From Luscinia megarhynchos (Eukaryota; Chordata; Aves; Passeriformes; Turdidae), in assembly GCA_034336665.1 (NCBI GenBank), contig JAPFBE010000002.1, forward strand, positions 73,907,405 to 73,971,404: a DNA stretch of 64,000 nt, written 5' to 3'. This document shows positions 50,201 through 60,358 of the stretch, piece after piece. Position numbers and translations under genes: made by a program. Under the pieces are notes generated by a model. That model did no database searches. It saw only the letters and a list, made by a program, of their open reading frames with translations, and was not told the DNA's origin. Each line of letters starts with the position of its first letter. Positions within the stretch are counted from its first letter, which is position 1.

Positions 50201-51395
50201 TACATCCTTGTCAATAGGAATTTAAAAAGTAAAGTAACTAAGCTGGCTTTTTGGGAAGACCCTTAAGTAGGAGGCTGACCTTGTTAACATTAATCATCTG
50301 GCATTAGATACATATTGAATTTTAACATATCTGAAAAATCTGCAAAAATCAACTGATATATAAACCTGACATTTATAATATGCAATCTGTTGAAACTTCA
50401 ATATACCATTTTTAAAGCAGAAATAGTGGGACAGCAGTACAAAAAGTCAGGTTTTCCAAAGCATTGCTGTGTCTTAACTAAACAACCAATGAGACTACTC
50501 TTTCAACACACAAAAAAAAAATTCTAAAAACCGATCTGACATCTTTTCTTTAAAGTGCATTAATTATCTGAACAGTGCACTGATGCTTTTAACAATCTTA
50601 AATACAAAAATGCAGAGAACCAGTATAATTTTCAAAGTTTACAACAACTGACACCTAGAACTGAATCACTAGTATTTCTTAAATTATCAACACTTTAGGT
50701 TATGGTATTTATCTTCCTCTGTGTACATTCTGTAAAACACAATGAAAACCTAGTCCTGGTTGGTATTGATTTTGCATCTTAGGAAAAATTATGGAAAATT
50801 AGAAAATTATGTAAAAAAAAATAGGGGCTATGGTCTTATTTTTTTTCCCAGCTGAAGTACTGAAAACTCTCTTCAAGTTAGTGATTCCTTAGACTTTGAA
50901 ATACACTCATCCATTAAGAAATCCAACCAAAATTAACAAAATGCAAATCATACTGCATGTTGATTTCAAGTAAGTACATTTGGTGATAGTTATACTCAGA
51001 ATTAAGTCGGGAAGATGCTGCATTTTCCAGCACAGTACCTATTACTTTTGAAATTGTAATGGACTTGCAAGTGTACTGACCACATATGAGGCTAAATAAG
51101 AGATTGTGTCCATCTACCACTGGAAAGGTAGAATGATGACTACAAAATCAATTATAGGTAAGTAATAAAGGTTTTAAATTGTAGTCAAAACTACAAGAAA
51201 CCAACAGGTTTGGAAATGTGTGAACCAGCTCTACAAAAACTGCAATGAGATAAGGAAATGGATACACTAGAGACCAGATAGAGAAAGACTGGATAAACAG
51301 TAATGCCTTCATCTTTTTGGGTTCAGGATCAGATGTGATGATATGGTGTTAGGACAATGGGTTTTGGTTTTTGTCACTTGCAGAACTAGAGAGGC
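47206..51395. other. Intergenic and possible distal IMPA1 3' region; no gene recognised
   Basis: Bases 47.64-48.21 kb are non-repetitive, with three partly overlapping minus-strand frames of 75-114 codons in all three phases. No known domain was recognised. An (AT)n microsatellite lies at 49270-49296. A longer IMPA1 3' UTR could extend into the right part; TTTATT (minus AATAAA) is also seen near 50017. Confidence 0.4.
49270..49296. repeat. (AT)n dinucleotide microsatellite
   Basis: About 13 uninterrupted TA units. Confidence 0.95.
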
Positions 51396-51683
51396 TTTAT
51401 TTATCTATACATCAAAGAGTCTCTTGCTACGTGTTCCTGTGTAGTACAAAACTTGAAAATAGTAGTTACATATATTTGCTTATTTTCTAGATATTTATCT
51501 AATTGTGATGTTAAATAAAAACTCAACAGTTAAAGCTTACTTAGAATGTAGTTCAATCTCAAAGCTCTACTTAGCAGCCACACCAGTACTGAAAGACTAC
51601 CATCTATTCAAGATGTAGAACGACCACCATGTGGGAATATGAGACAACATTAGATAAGGACATTTATGGTGCAGCTTTGGTGT
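51396..51683 (-). terminator. IMPA1: IMPA1 proximal 3' UTR with candidate AATAAA
   Basis: The nearest AATAAA on the minus strand is at 51396-51401, about 285 bases past the stop codon. Mammalian IMPA1 has longer 3' UTR forms, so more distal signals may also be used. Confidence 0.5.
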
Positions 51684-51802
51684 TCAGTTGGTTGCATCAT
51701 CTCTTCTCAGAGGAATTACTTGAAGTGCTTTGGCTATTCTCTCTCCAATAGCTCGACTACTTGCTGCAATTATTCTTCGAGACATCAGATCAAATGGTCC
51801 AC
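51684..51802 (-). CDS. IMPA1: IMPA1 coding exon 8 with stop
   Basis: 119 bases after a TGCTTTCTAG acceptor. It encodes [20 protein letters not shown], then [19 protein letters not shown] and TGA (51686-51684). The last few residues differ from the mammalian end RDDED, which is a variable part of the family. Confidence 0.95.
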
Positions 51803-54800
51803 CTAGAAAGCAAAGCAAACAAAGCAGACAGTTTATATATGAAGAAAATTAAAGTTGGTATGAAAATAAGCACTGAAAAAACTGAGTGTAAATTGTATAT
51901 TATTATTTAGGACCAAGCTTTTCCTCCGGACAAAAATACATTTAACACAACAGGTATCTCCTATGAGCTGCATTTAAATTCTCTTCAGTGTATGTTTACT
52001 GTCTTTTCTCACTTTTCCAGGAGTCCAGCCAAGGGAGTAAAGTTTGCCTTGCTGCTTAAGAACACACAATCAGCCTGTTCTTCATCTATTAATGGGTTAG
52101 GAACTGTTCAGTAGTGGTAGCTTGAAAGAGGACTGAAAAGAACTTCTTGCCTTCTCATTTCAGCTACATTTTGCTCCCTATTAGGCATTTAAAAGGACAA
52201 AAGAGTATTATGCAGGCCCATGTATTCACCTGTTACATCCAGCAGCACTCCACCAGCTTCAGTGATAATGATTCCAGCTCCTGCCATATCCCAGCAGTGA
52301 ATCCCCATTTCGTAATAAGCATCAGCTCCACCTGTTGCCACAAGGCACATGTTCACAGCTGCTGTACCAACAGCTCTAATCCTAAAGGAGATACAAGACA
52401 TTGTTTCAACTGAGAAGAGTTTGCAAAAAAGTTTGCAGTGTCCAGGTACACTGCACAGAGAACACAGAAATGTCATGATGGAAGTGAACTGAACTAGAGC
52501 AAGCACGATGAAATGCTGCATTTAAACATAAAAAAATGGGAATGAAGTGCTGCTTACAAAACTTCAAGAGTTTTCAAAATACAGCAAATTTCTAGAAATG
52601 ACATTTACAGATTCTGTTAATCAATTTTTGTTAAACACATCTTAAGTGATTTCTTAAACTAAAACATATTATGGAAGATTATTTCCTATGAAACAGTAAC
52701 AGTCTATGATGCTCTTTGAATAAAAGAATTCAAGGAGAGTGTACACTTTTCAGTTCTGAAAACCCATTTTTTTTTCAGTTTCTCTGGTGATGCTCAGTAA
52801 ATATCTCTGATTTGCCAAACCCTCTAACAGTAATCACAAAAAAAAAAAAAAAAAAAAAAAAAAAATTACACAGCATAAATTTGGTCTTGATAATTTCACC
52901 AAACCCTCATGTCACAAATTCCAGTTTCTTCTGGAAATGTCAGTGTACTTAGCAAGTAAGTGTGACTTGTACAAAAAACTGCAGTTATTTCAATTACAGT
53001 AAACTGTACATTAAATTGTAACTGATAGCAGCTAAACTACTGCAAGAAGCAACTTAAATCAACTCCAGTCTTAAACTATTGTTTACAAATAAAATGCCCA
53101 AGATGAACTCACAACACATCTAAAATGTATTTCCTACTCGCATTTAGCATATATTCTTTAACAACATCAGAAGACTTCTTGGAAGTAGAAAAAAAATCTA
53201 CATGTTAAGTGTCAAAACAAGAATCCTGAGCATCTCAGCATAAAACTTGTTAGATCAGAAACATGAATATGGTTGAGTAACAAAAAACTGTCTACTGAAA
53301 CCAACTTTATACAAAATGGTTTGTGGAAATATAGACTTTGGTTTATCTGGAAGATAAGAAGCAGGGATTGACAGTAAGAGCAGTTTATGGACAATTTAAA
53401 CTACTCAGACAAATTAAAATTGCATTGTTTTGAAAGAGGAAAGGGAAGATCTAATTTGGCTTATATACATATACAAAACAATTTTCATTACTACAAGGAA
53501 AGGAAAATAAGAAATGTAATATAGCTTCTGTTAATCCAACTTTTATCTAGGGAGAAAAAAAAAGCACAGGATTGTATTTAATTTTTTTAACTAGTAAATA
53601 CAACACTTTGTAGTTCTGCAAGCCCAACCATGCTTTGCTTCCCAACACTGATTGTTAGGGTTCTCTTCTGCATGTCTCAGCTTGAAAAAGCTAAAACCAG
53701 TTTCTCTGTGGAAGCTACTAGACAGAAACATTTAAATAGTATTTCATATTTAAGGTGTCAAATATAACACAATGGAAGCTTTCTAAAAACTAGCATATTT
53801 ACAATATTAACCACTATCAGTATATATAAATATATATAAAATTAGGAAGTATCTTACCCATGAATAGGAATACTGAGAAGTCTTTCCATATTAGAAAGAA
53901 TTATTTTTATAGCCTCTGGATCACGATTTGACCCCAATTCTGTTACTAAAAGGGATTTTGTAATGTCTGGAAAAGAAACAAAACCTCACTCTTCCAATAG
54001 CACAACTTAAATAGTCACAGTAACTGGCAGAGTTTACTACACTGCTTTCTTACAAGACTGAATAAAAGTGAGGTAGCTCAATAAAATATTACATATCAAA
54101 CATATAAAAATCTGTTATTATTGGAAAATGGAACGAAAAAATAAAATACAATGAAAGAAGCATGATCTGCTCTAAGTGTGCATATACATTAATTGATGTA
54201 CTAAATAAAATTCTATTGCTATAAAATTAAAACAGTCCTGAGTTACTTGAAGATCTTATTTGAAGCATGGATTTTATTTGATGTAGGGCTGTAAACACAG
54301 AAGACTGGTACTGACTCAAACCAACAGGTCCCACCTGGGAGAAGCTGAATTGTTTGGCAGATTTGTTTCACTCTAAATCTCAAACAGATTGCTGACATAC
54401 AGTGAATTAAAGAAACAAAATAACAAAAGCACAATACATGGGAAATAAAATTTTCAATTGCTGGAGTCCTAATTTTGCACAGATCACATCATATGCATCA
54501 AAGAGAACATAAAGATGTTTCTCAAAACTAAAGAGCCCATGGCCAAAGAAAGTCTTGCAAAACAAAACTATGAGCTAAGAAATACCAATATATCCAGGTC
54601 CCAAATTTTCCTGTCTCACTTGCAATCTGGTAATCTGGTAACCAGAAAGAAGCTGCTCAGTTCAGTTTACCTTCTTGGCCCGATACTTGAAGTTTCTGAC
54701 CATTGCAAAATGCACCTTTTCCTTTCCTGGCAGTATACATCTTGTCTTCTACACAACTGTACACAATTCCAAACTCTATCTGCAAGAAAAAGGAAAAATA

Positions 54801-57800
54801 CCTTGAGGAAATGGTTTTTCCCTTTCTTTCTATTTACTGTGAAGCAGAAAATTACAGAACTTAGCTGTAACTAGCAGCAAGCAATTAATTTAGATTTGAT
54901 TAGATATTAAGTAATAAAAACTATACCTTTTTGTTTACAACAAAGCCAATTGAAACTGCCACAAATGGAAACCTACAAAACAAAACATTTCACTAATTTA
55001 TAGTGAGATACCAAATTTTTTTATTACCATGCTTATTCTTAATAAAGACAGTGTTCAGTTAAATATAATGTATATTTCAAAAACAAACTTGGACTATATA
55101 GAACATAGTTTTCTGGAATTTGAACAATTTAGCTGAAAATAGAACCAACCACACTGATCACCATTTGAAACACAAACTCTTCTACCCACTAGGGGCTGCC
55201 CTTCCTGTTAGAGCTGTTCCTAGCCTAGAGACTGCTTTTTACAGCCAAAGAATGCAAACAAGCCTCTATGCTACTAACCTTTCTTAGAAGGAACAAAATG
55301 GTCTCAAAAAGAACCAAGTTACCTCTTCCCCCACCTCCCCTTTCTCCACCAAAGCCATGACAAAGACAGATATTGAAGAATGCAGGAAGGGTGAAGACAG
55401 TGGCACTATGGTGGATTGCATATCAGTCTAAGTTTGAAACAATCAAGCAATTACTTTTTACCTCTTTTATTCTATTCTCAAACATTTGTTTTTATTCTTT
55501 ATGCAAAAAATATGAACTTTTAAGCCTGTAAATTCAGCAGAATGGGTTCTTTTCTTATAACTTTCTAAACACATTATTTAGCAAGATTCAAAAGGTGTTT
55601 GAAAGCCATTGGGCACATAGCAGCAGTCATTTCAGAACTGAAATCAAGCAGACTCAGAAAAGCTCACTGGGGCCAAAATCTACCACATTTAAAAGATGTA
55701 AGGAATAGGCTGTCAGTGTTACTCTAAGTCCTCTCCTCATCCTGGTGTGAAATACCACTGATGATATCCTGCTTTCTTTCCTACTTGGGGCTCCAAGATC
55801 TCAGTGGATTTGAATTTTCTTAGAAATTCAGCACCTGAGGCTGTTATTCCTTCTCTTTCTGAAGATGCTGTGACTTCTTATTCTGAAACCTGTTACTGTT
55901 AAAATATGCCCATCCATCTTTGGAACCTCTTCCATGCCAAAGGCTGCTGACCCCTGCTATATAATACAGGCCTCGTATGGAACAACTGATGTAGGTAACA
56001 GAGTAAGACTATTGCAATACTCACGGGAATGCTAAAATACTTGCAAAGACTGCCCAATGGCTCTCAGTAAGTAGCAATTTGTAACTATTAACAAGTTCAT
56101 AGTATATCTTTCAAAGCAGTTTATAAATTAAAAACAACCTTTCTTTCATGAACTGGAGAAAGAAAAAGGGTAATCAGTTGACATTAAAAATCAAGAAAGA
56201 TGGACCTGTGTACAAAGTTGGTGGTTCCATCAATAGGGTCTATAATCCATGTGGGGTTATCTGTCAGAACACTGCCCTCTCCAGCTGCAACAGATTCTTC
56301 TCCGATAAAGCTACAGTAGAAACACATTTAAAAGACAGAAGTTGTTTAAAATATCTGAATTACAACATTGTCCTTGAAATTCTTAAAAGTGAGATGAAGC
56401 TTTGAGCACCACCAGTGTTCATACACAAAAAGATGAGAAATACATTATTTATCTTGAAAGCACCAGCCATATCTGATCAAGCTTGGATGAGTATTTATGG
56501 TGTCAAGGATAAGCACAATGCACAGGGAAAAAAATTTTATGTTTCAACATAGAGATAATACCAGAATTTAGCATTCAGAACATGGAAGTTTTCATCACTT
56601 TTTTCTAGTAACAGCATCATCAAATATTGCTCAAAATACCTATAGAAATTTGCACCTTTCAGTTTATTTGTGCTATACAACATTGTTTTGTACCTTGTGT
56701 TTTCAGTGAAGAAAGACCTCTGTGGTCTTTGGTACCTGGTTAGAACACTGCAGCAGCTGTTAAATTTGAAGACTGATTTCAACCCAAATAAGACCAAAAG
56801 TTGTTAATCTCTAAAGTTTAGTTTTACAAGCATGACAAAACAGTAACATGGTAAAAGGATGGAATTCAAACCACAACTCCTGAAGAAGATGGGTAAGTGC
56901 GTGCTCAGCCACAGTACTAAACCCCAGGGACACAGAAGTCACAGTGCCACAGCACCCCAAACTTCCCCAAGTTTTGCTGCTCATGAAAGTGTTTCAGACT
57001 GCAAAATTACTAGAATGAGTCTGAGTGGGTGGAGTTCTCCTTCAGGCCTTTTGCAGGTTGTCACAATTTATCACACATTACTCAACCTATTAAAAGTTTG
57101 CAGCAAATAAATGCTTTCCTCCAAAAACATGTAAAATAACTGCTGAGAGAAAACAAATGAGGTCCCTTTAATATTGATTGTGAGTTTTATGATTAACTAC
57201 AGAAGTGAAGATGACTAATCAGAAAGAAACAGCATGTTTCCAAAAAACAGCAGACGTTCAGAAAAATGAGACTGAATATAGGTGGATGAGTAATTCACCA
57301 GGAAGAAAAGTTCAGCACCATTATGTCTAATGTGACATTGGTTACCTAAAATAAAAAGAAGCTAAAATATTCTAAAATGCTTATCAATGTCACAGAAACT
57401 GGTGTTTCAAGGTCATTCCACATGTCTGTATGCTTATACTAATTTGGTTACAGAACTTTTGCACCTCCTCAGTTTCAGTTGTTCCAGTTCTACACAGCTT
57501 CACATATACAGCTACAATAACAAAATCTCCAAGAAAATAAAAGAAAAAAAACCAGCAACTTTAAGGAAACTGTATTAAACTTGAGCCATTATGTCAAAAT
57601 GCTAAAGACAGACTCATGTAAGCAAAATACATACAGAATACCCTTCAAGGATACATTTTACAGGGGGTGGGGGACGGGTACAGAGAGGGGCAGGAGAAGG
57701 GAAAAAAGGGGAAGAGCAATTAAGAAAACCAGTATTTTGTATGACAATCTTTCTGTTATGCAGAACAAGAAGATCCTGTCTTCTTTTAAGAAGGTTTTAC

Positions 57801-59712
57801 ATTGTAAAACTGTATGAGATTTGCTAAAGGCACACTCAGTTCCACAGGACCCATCCTCCACAGACAGCAAAGGAACACTAGTTTCAAAAACAGACAAGAA
57901 ATTTGGGTTCCAGGTCTCCTGGGGCTACATTTGACTTTCCAACACAAAACCCAAGAAGTTTATTACAGCTGGCTCAACTGGAAGTGACTTTCAGCCTAAG
58001 TTTTGTCTCATGCCAGCAGACCTGGGGACACCTCGTTTTGTAGCTTCAATACTGGACAAAACTTCAACCCACTACTACTTTAAAATACTTAATTTATAGA
58101 AGGTAATCCTACAACTTTCCAGCATGCCAGTTGTAATAAAACTTTACCATGTAAAATTGTAAACTTTCCATTTTTCTTCTGTCAAAAGCATACAACAAGC
58201 CATACCTGTGAGAAGGATACTTTTCTTTTATCAAAGAAATAATGAAATTTTCTACTTTTTGATCAGTTTCTGTCACTAGATCTACAGGTGAACTTTTAGT
58301 CATAACAGATATTTCTTCTTTGAGTGCTCCACGGATTATCTGTTAAAACAAAAGGAAAAGAAAATCCTTCAGTGTTAACAATCTGAAAAATACTGGTTTT
58401 CAAAAAAAATTTGAGCATCATTTTTATGGTCATTTTCTATACTGCACACACAAAACACAAACACAAGCAGTGACAAACCTGGATTTAACTGCAGGAGCTG
58501 GGACTTACATCTCTAGTCCCTATTCAGTACAAAGTTTTGGCCTTAAATCTATGTACTACAGAAAGATCTCCAAGTACATGAAACTACCTACCTGAGGTCC
58601 ATTTCGTTAGGACCAGTTTTAGATTTACAAATTTAAATGCCAGGGTTGAATAAAACACCTAACACTGAGCTCAAGTCAGCTATTTTTAGCTAGACCCTGC
58701 ATTTATGATTTTAAAACTATCAGTATCAGCTTAAGCAAGAATCCATACCTCAGAGCCCACAGAATTATTTTACTGTAACTCAGAAGGATTTTCTGAAGGA
58801 AGTCTTTAATGAGGCTGTTGCAGAGACAATGTTTCACAGAATTTGCACCTCCAGGGGACAGAATTAGTACATGTGCCATCTTGTCTGGCTGCCACAGCCT
58901 CCAAATGTACTAAGAACTACTAAGAACCAAACATTTGGTAACCACTTGTGCTGAGGCTTTGCCAACATGCACAAACCTCTTCTTGTTCGTCAAATGGCAA
59001 AATACCACCACTGTAAGGGATGGTTCTTATTTACAGAAGCAAAGCAGCCTTCATGAAGAGAAACAATCGTAGAATGGTTTGGGAAGGAAGGAGCTTTAAA
59101 GAAACCACCTAGTTCCAACCTTCCTGCCACGGGCAGGAACACCTTTCACTAGACCAGACTTAGAGCTCCGTCCAACCCGGCCTCGGACACTTCCAAGGAT
59201 GGGGAGAACACAATGGGGTATTGTCTGGATTACTGCCAACAAACCGCTGCAGAAAGCTGACTGAGCTGCTCACAAGAAAGACTGGCACCAGCTTCAGGTG
59301 GTAAAACAATAAGGCAGAAAGAAGTAGTTTAAGGGTGAAAATTGACGTGCTCTTTGTTTACCATAATTCTGAATTTTATTTTAAAATCAAATTCAAGGAA
59401 TAAAAGTTACTCCTTAGACTTTAACCAGGACTCCAGGCTAAGGAAAAGCAAAAAGTTGTTTTCTTAAGTTAACCAAGCTGCAAACATAAAAGACACTCTA
59501 ATCTTGCACTTGAACACAAACTATTCTTCCCATTTAGCTTTTTGACAAAACGCTCTTCAAAAGAAATTCCAACATCAACCTCCTTCAAAAGTTACATGCA
59601 TATGAGACTCAATAAATCTTATTATTATTTATTAAGAGCTTATACATACCTCCCCAGCTTTCCTTGCTAAACCAACCGCATAATCCATACATTCTTGCCA
59701 GGGATCTGCCAT
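51684..59712 (-). CDS. IMPA1: Inositol monophosphatase 1, complete, 8 coding exons
   Basis: Encodes a 278-residue (human: 277) cytosolic, Mg-dependent, lithium-sensitive enzyme. It hydrolyses myo-inositol monophosphates to free inositol, the last step of inositol recycling and of de novo inositol synthesis. Exons are 59650-59712, 58206-58339, 56206-56310, 54927-54972, 54671-54779, 53858-53966, 52230-52381 and 51684-51802, summing to 837 bases; all junctions are GT/AG and the frame is open throughout. Family motifs are intact: [10 protein letters not shown] (43-51), GEES with metal ligand E70, DPIDGTTNF with D90 and D93, and [16 protein letters not shown] with D220. Residue numbering matches human through these sites. 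The enzyme acts as a homodimer. Transcription is from the CpG island just upstream. A paralogue call of IMPA2 is unlikely given residue identity and synteny. Confidence 0.97.
52230..52381 (-). CDS. IMPA1: IMPA1 coding exon 7 (second signature, D220)
   Basis: 152 bases; acceptor CTCCTTTAG, donor AACAG|GTGAAT. It encodes [20 protein letters not shown], then [19 protein letters not shown] and [11 protein letters not shown]. It contains D220 and the WDxAGAxII-TEAGG family signature. Confidence 0.96.
52838..52865. repeat. Poly(A) tract in IMPA1 intron 6
   Basis: An uninterrupted run of about 28 A on the plus strand (poly(T) in the IMPA1 transcript) between exons 6 and 7. No retrocopy sequence was recognised beside it. 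Confidence 0.9.
53858..53966 (-). CDS. IMPA1: IMPA1 coding exon 6
   Basis: 109 bases; acceptor CTTTTCCAG, donor CATGG|GTAAGA. It encodes [20 protein letters not shown], then [16 protein letters not shown]. Confidence 0.94.
54671..54779 (-). CDS. IMPA1: IMPA1 coding exon 5
   Basis: 109 bases; acceptor TTCTTGCAG, donor AAG|GTAAAC. It encodes [20 protein letters not shown], then [16 protein letters not shown]. The intron separating it from exon 4 is only 147 bases. Confidence 0.95.
54927..54972 (-). CDS. IMPA1: IMPA1 coding exon 4 (46 bases)
   Basis: A very short exon encoding the end of Arg101 and [15 protein letters not shown]. Acceptor TTTTGTAG, donor AAAAG|GTATAG. It is too short to stand out in an open-frame scan; it was found from homology and splice phase. 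Confidence 0.95.
56206..56310 (-). CDS. IMPA1: IMPA1 coding exon 3 (catalytic metal ligands)
   Basis: 105 bases; acceptor TCTACTGTAG, donor CACAG|GTCCAT (GT, but a weak consensus). It encodes FIGEES (E70) and [14 protein letters not shown] (D90, D93), the core of the inositol-phosphatase signature. Confidence 0.95.
58206..58339 (-). CDS. IMPA1: IMPA1 coding exon 2
   Basis: 134 bases; acceptor GTTTTAACAG, donor CACAG|GTATGG. It encodes residues 22-65 plus two bases of Ser66. It includes K36-SSPVDLVT and TDQKVE of the metal-site loop region, and ends KEKYPSH. Confidence 0.95.
59068..59212 (-). mobile_element. Short CR1 fragment in IMPA1 intron 1
   Basis: Reverse-complement CR1: GTAGAATGGTTTGGGAAGG, then CACCTAGTTCCAACCTTCC, CCACGGGCAGGAACACC, TTTCACTAGACCAGA and CGTCCAACCCGGCCT. 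It has the same orientation as IMPA1. Confidence 0.88.
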
Positions 59713-59732
59713 TTTTCCCAGAGATAAAGAGC
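59650..59732 (-). CDS. IMPA1: IMPA1 first coding exon (start codon), probable 5' UTR part included
   Basis: The ATG is at 59712-59710 and encodes [21 protein letters not shown] (residues 1-21 in this 63-base coding part), matching the family N-terminus. The donor is GAG|GTATGT. Upstream, a pyrimidine-rich TATTGCTAG at about 59733-59741 looks like a splice acceptor, so this exon may start at 59732 after a separate non-coding exon. Direct read-through from a start site near 59.78 kb is the alternative. Confidence 0.85.
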
Positions 59733-59774
59733 CTAGCAATAGGAGAGATTAATGTCCAAAATTATTACGGCTCG

Positions 59775-60045
59775 TTTCCCTTCCGGTTTTTTCGCAAGTT
59801 GGGAGCTCTTTGCCTCGCCTGTTTAAGCGCGGTGCGGCCGCGGAAGGGGCAGCGCGCCCCGCCCCGGCAGCGCCGCAGAACGCCCGGCCCCTCGCGGGCG
59901 CGAAATGGCGGCTGCGCGCTGCGCTCCCGCCGCGCTCCCGCCGCGCCCGCCTCTTCCTCCGCCCGCCGTGCGGCCGCGCCTGCGCGACAGGGAGCCCGGG
60001 GACGGGCCCGGCCGCCTCGGCGCCGGCGCTGTCAAAATTTACAGG
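59775..60045 (-). promoter_or_regulatory. IMPA1: IMPA1 CpG-island promoter
   Basis: A very CpG-dense, GC-rich block starts just upstream of the IMPA1 ATG exon. It contains an ETS-like CCGGAAG on the minus strand (59780-59786), an NRF1-like GCGCCTGCGCGA at about 59977-59988, and a YY1-like AAATGGCGGC on the plus strand (59903-59912). There is no clear TATA box, as usual for a housekeeping gene. Open frames up to 140 codons across the island, on both strands, reflect the lack of AT-rich stops and are not called. Bidirectional activity is possible. Confidence 0.8.
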
Positions 60046-60160
60046 GCAAGTGTTGCAATTGGGCTTTGATGTCGGCTTCTTGTTAATAATTGGACGTGGC
60101 AGGGCCGCGGTGTAGTAAATGCTCTGCCATGGAGCACGCGATGGAAGTTGATCATGCAAT

Positions 60161-60358
60161 TGAAAGGATGGTTTGGGTTGGAAGGAGCTTCAAAAGATCA
60201 TAAGCAGCTCTCTGCCGTGGCCAGGGACACCTTCCACTAGACCAGGTTGTTCAGAGCCCCATCCGACCGGGCCCTGTTCCCATCCAGGGGTGAGGCATCC
60301 ACATCATCTCCGGGAACCTGTGCCAGTGCCTCAGAACCCTCACGGAGGGCGAGTTCAC
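60161..60358 (-). mobile_element. Short CR1 fragment upstream of IMPA1 promoter
   Basis: Reverse-complement CR1: GGATGGTTTGGGTTGGAAGG, GACACCTTCCACTAGACC, AGGTTGTTCAGAGCCCCATC, then AACCTGTGCCAGTGCCTCAG. It is truncated. With the fragment at 59.07 kb it brackets the promoter. Confidence 0.9.

Noticed and set aside
52147..52413. 88-codon plus-strand frame opposite IMPA1 exon 7
   Set aside because: A shadow of the real minus-strand exon.
59664..60159. Overlapping open frames of 60-140 codons on both strands in the GC-rich region
   Set aside because: They arise from the CpG island, where stop codons are rare. The content is Ala/Arg/Pro-rich in every frame, with no domain or splice support.
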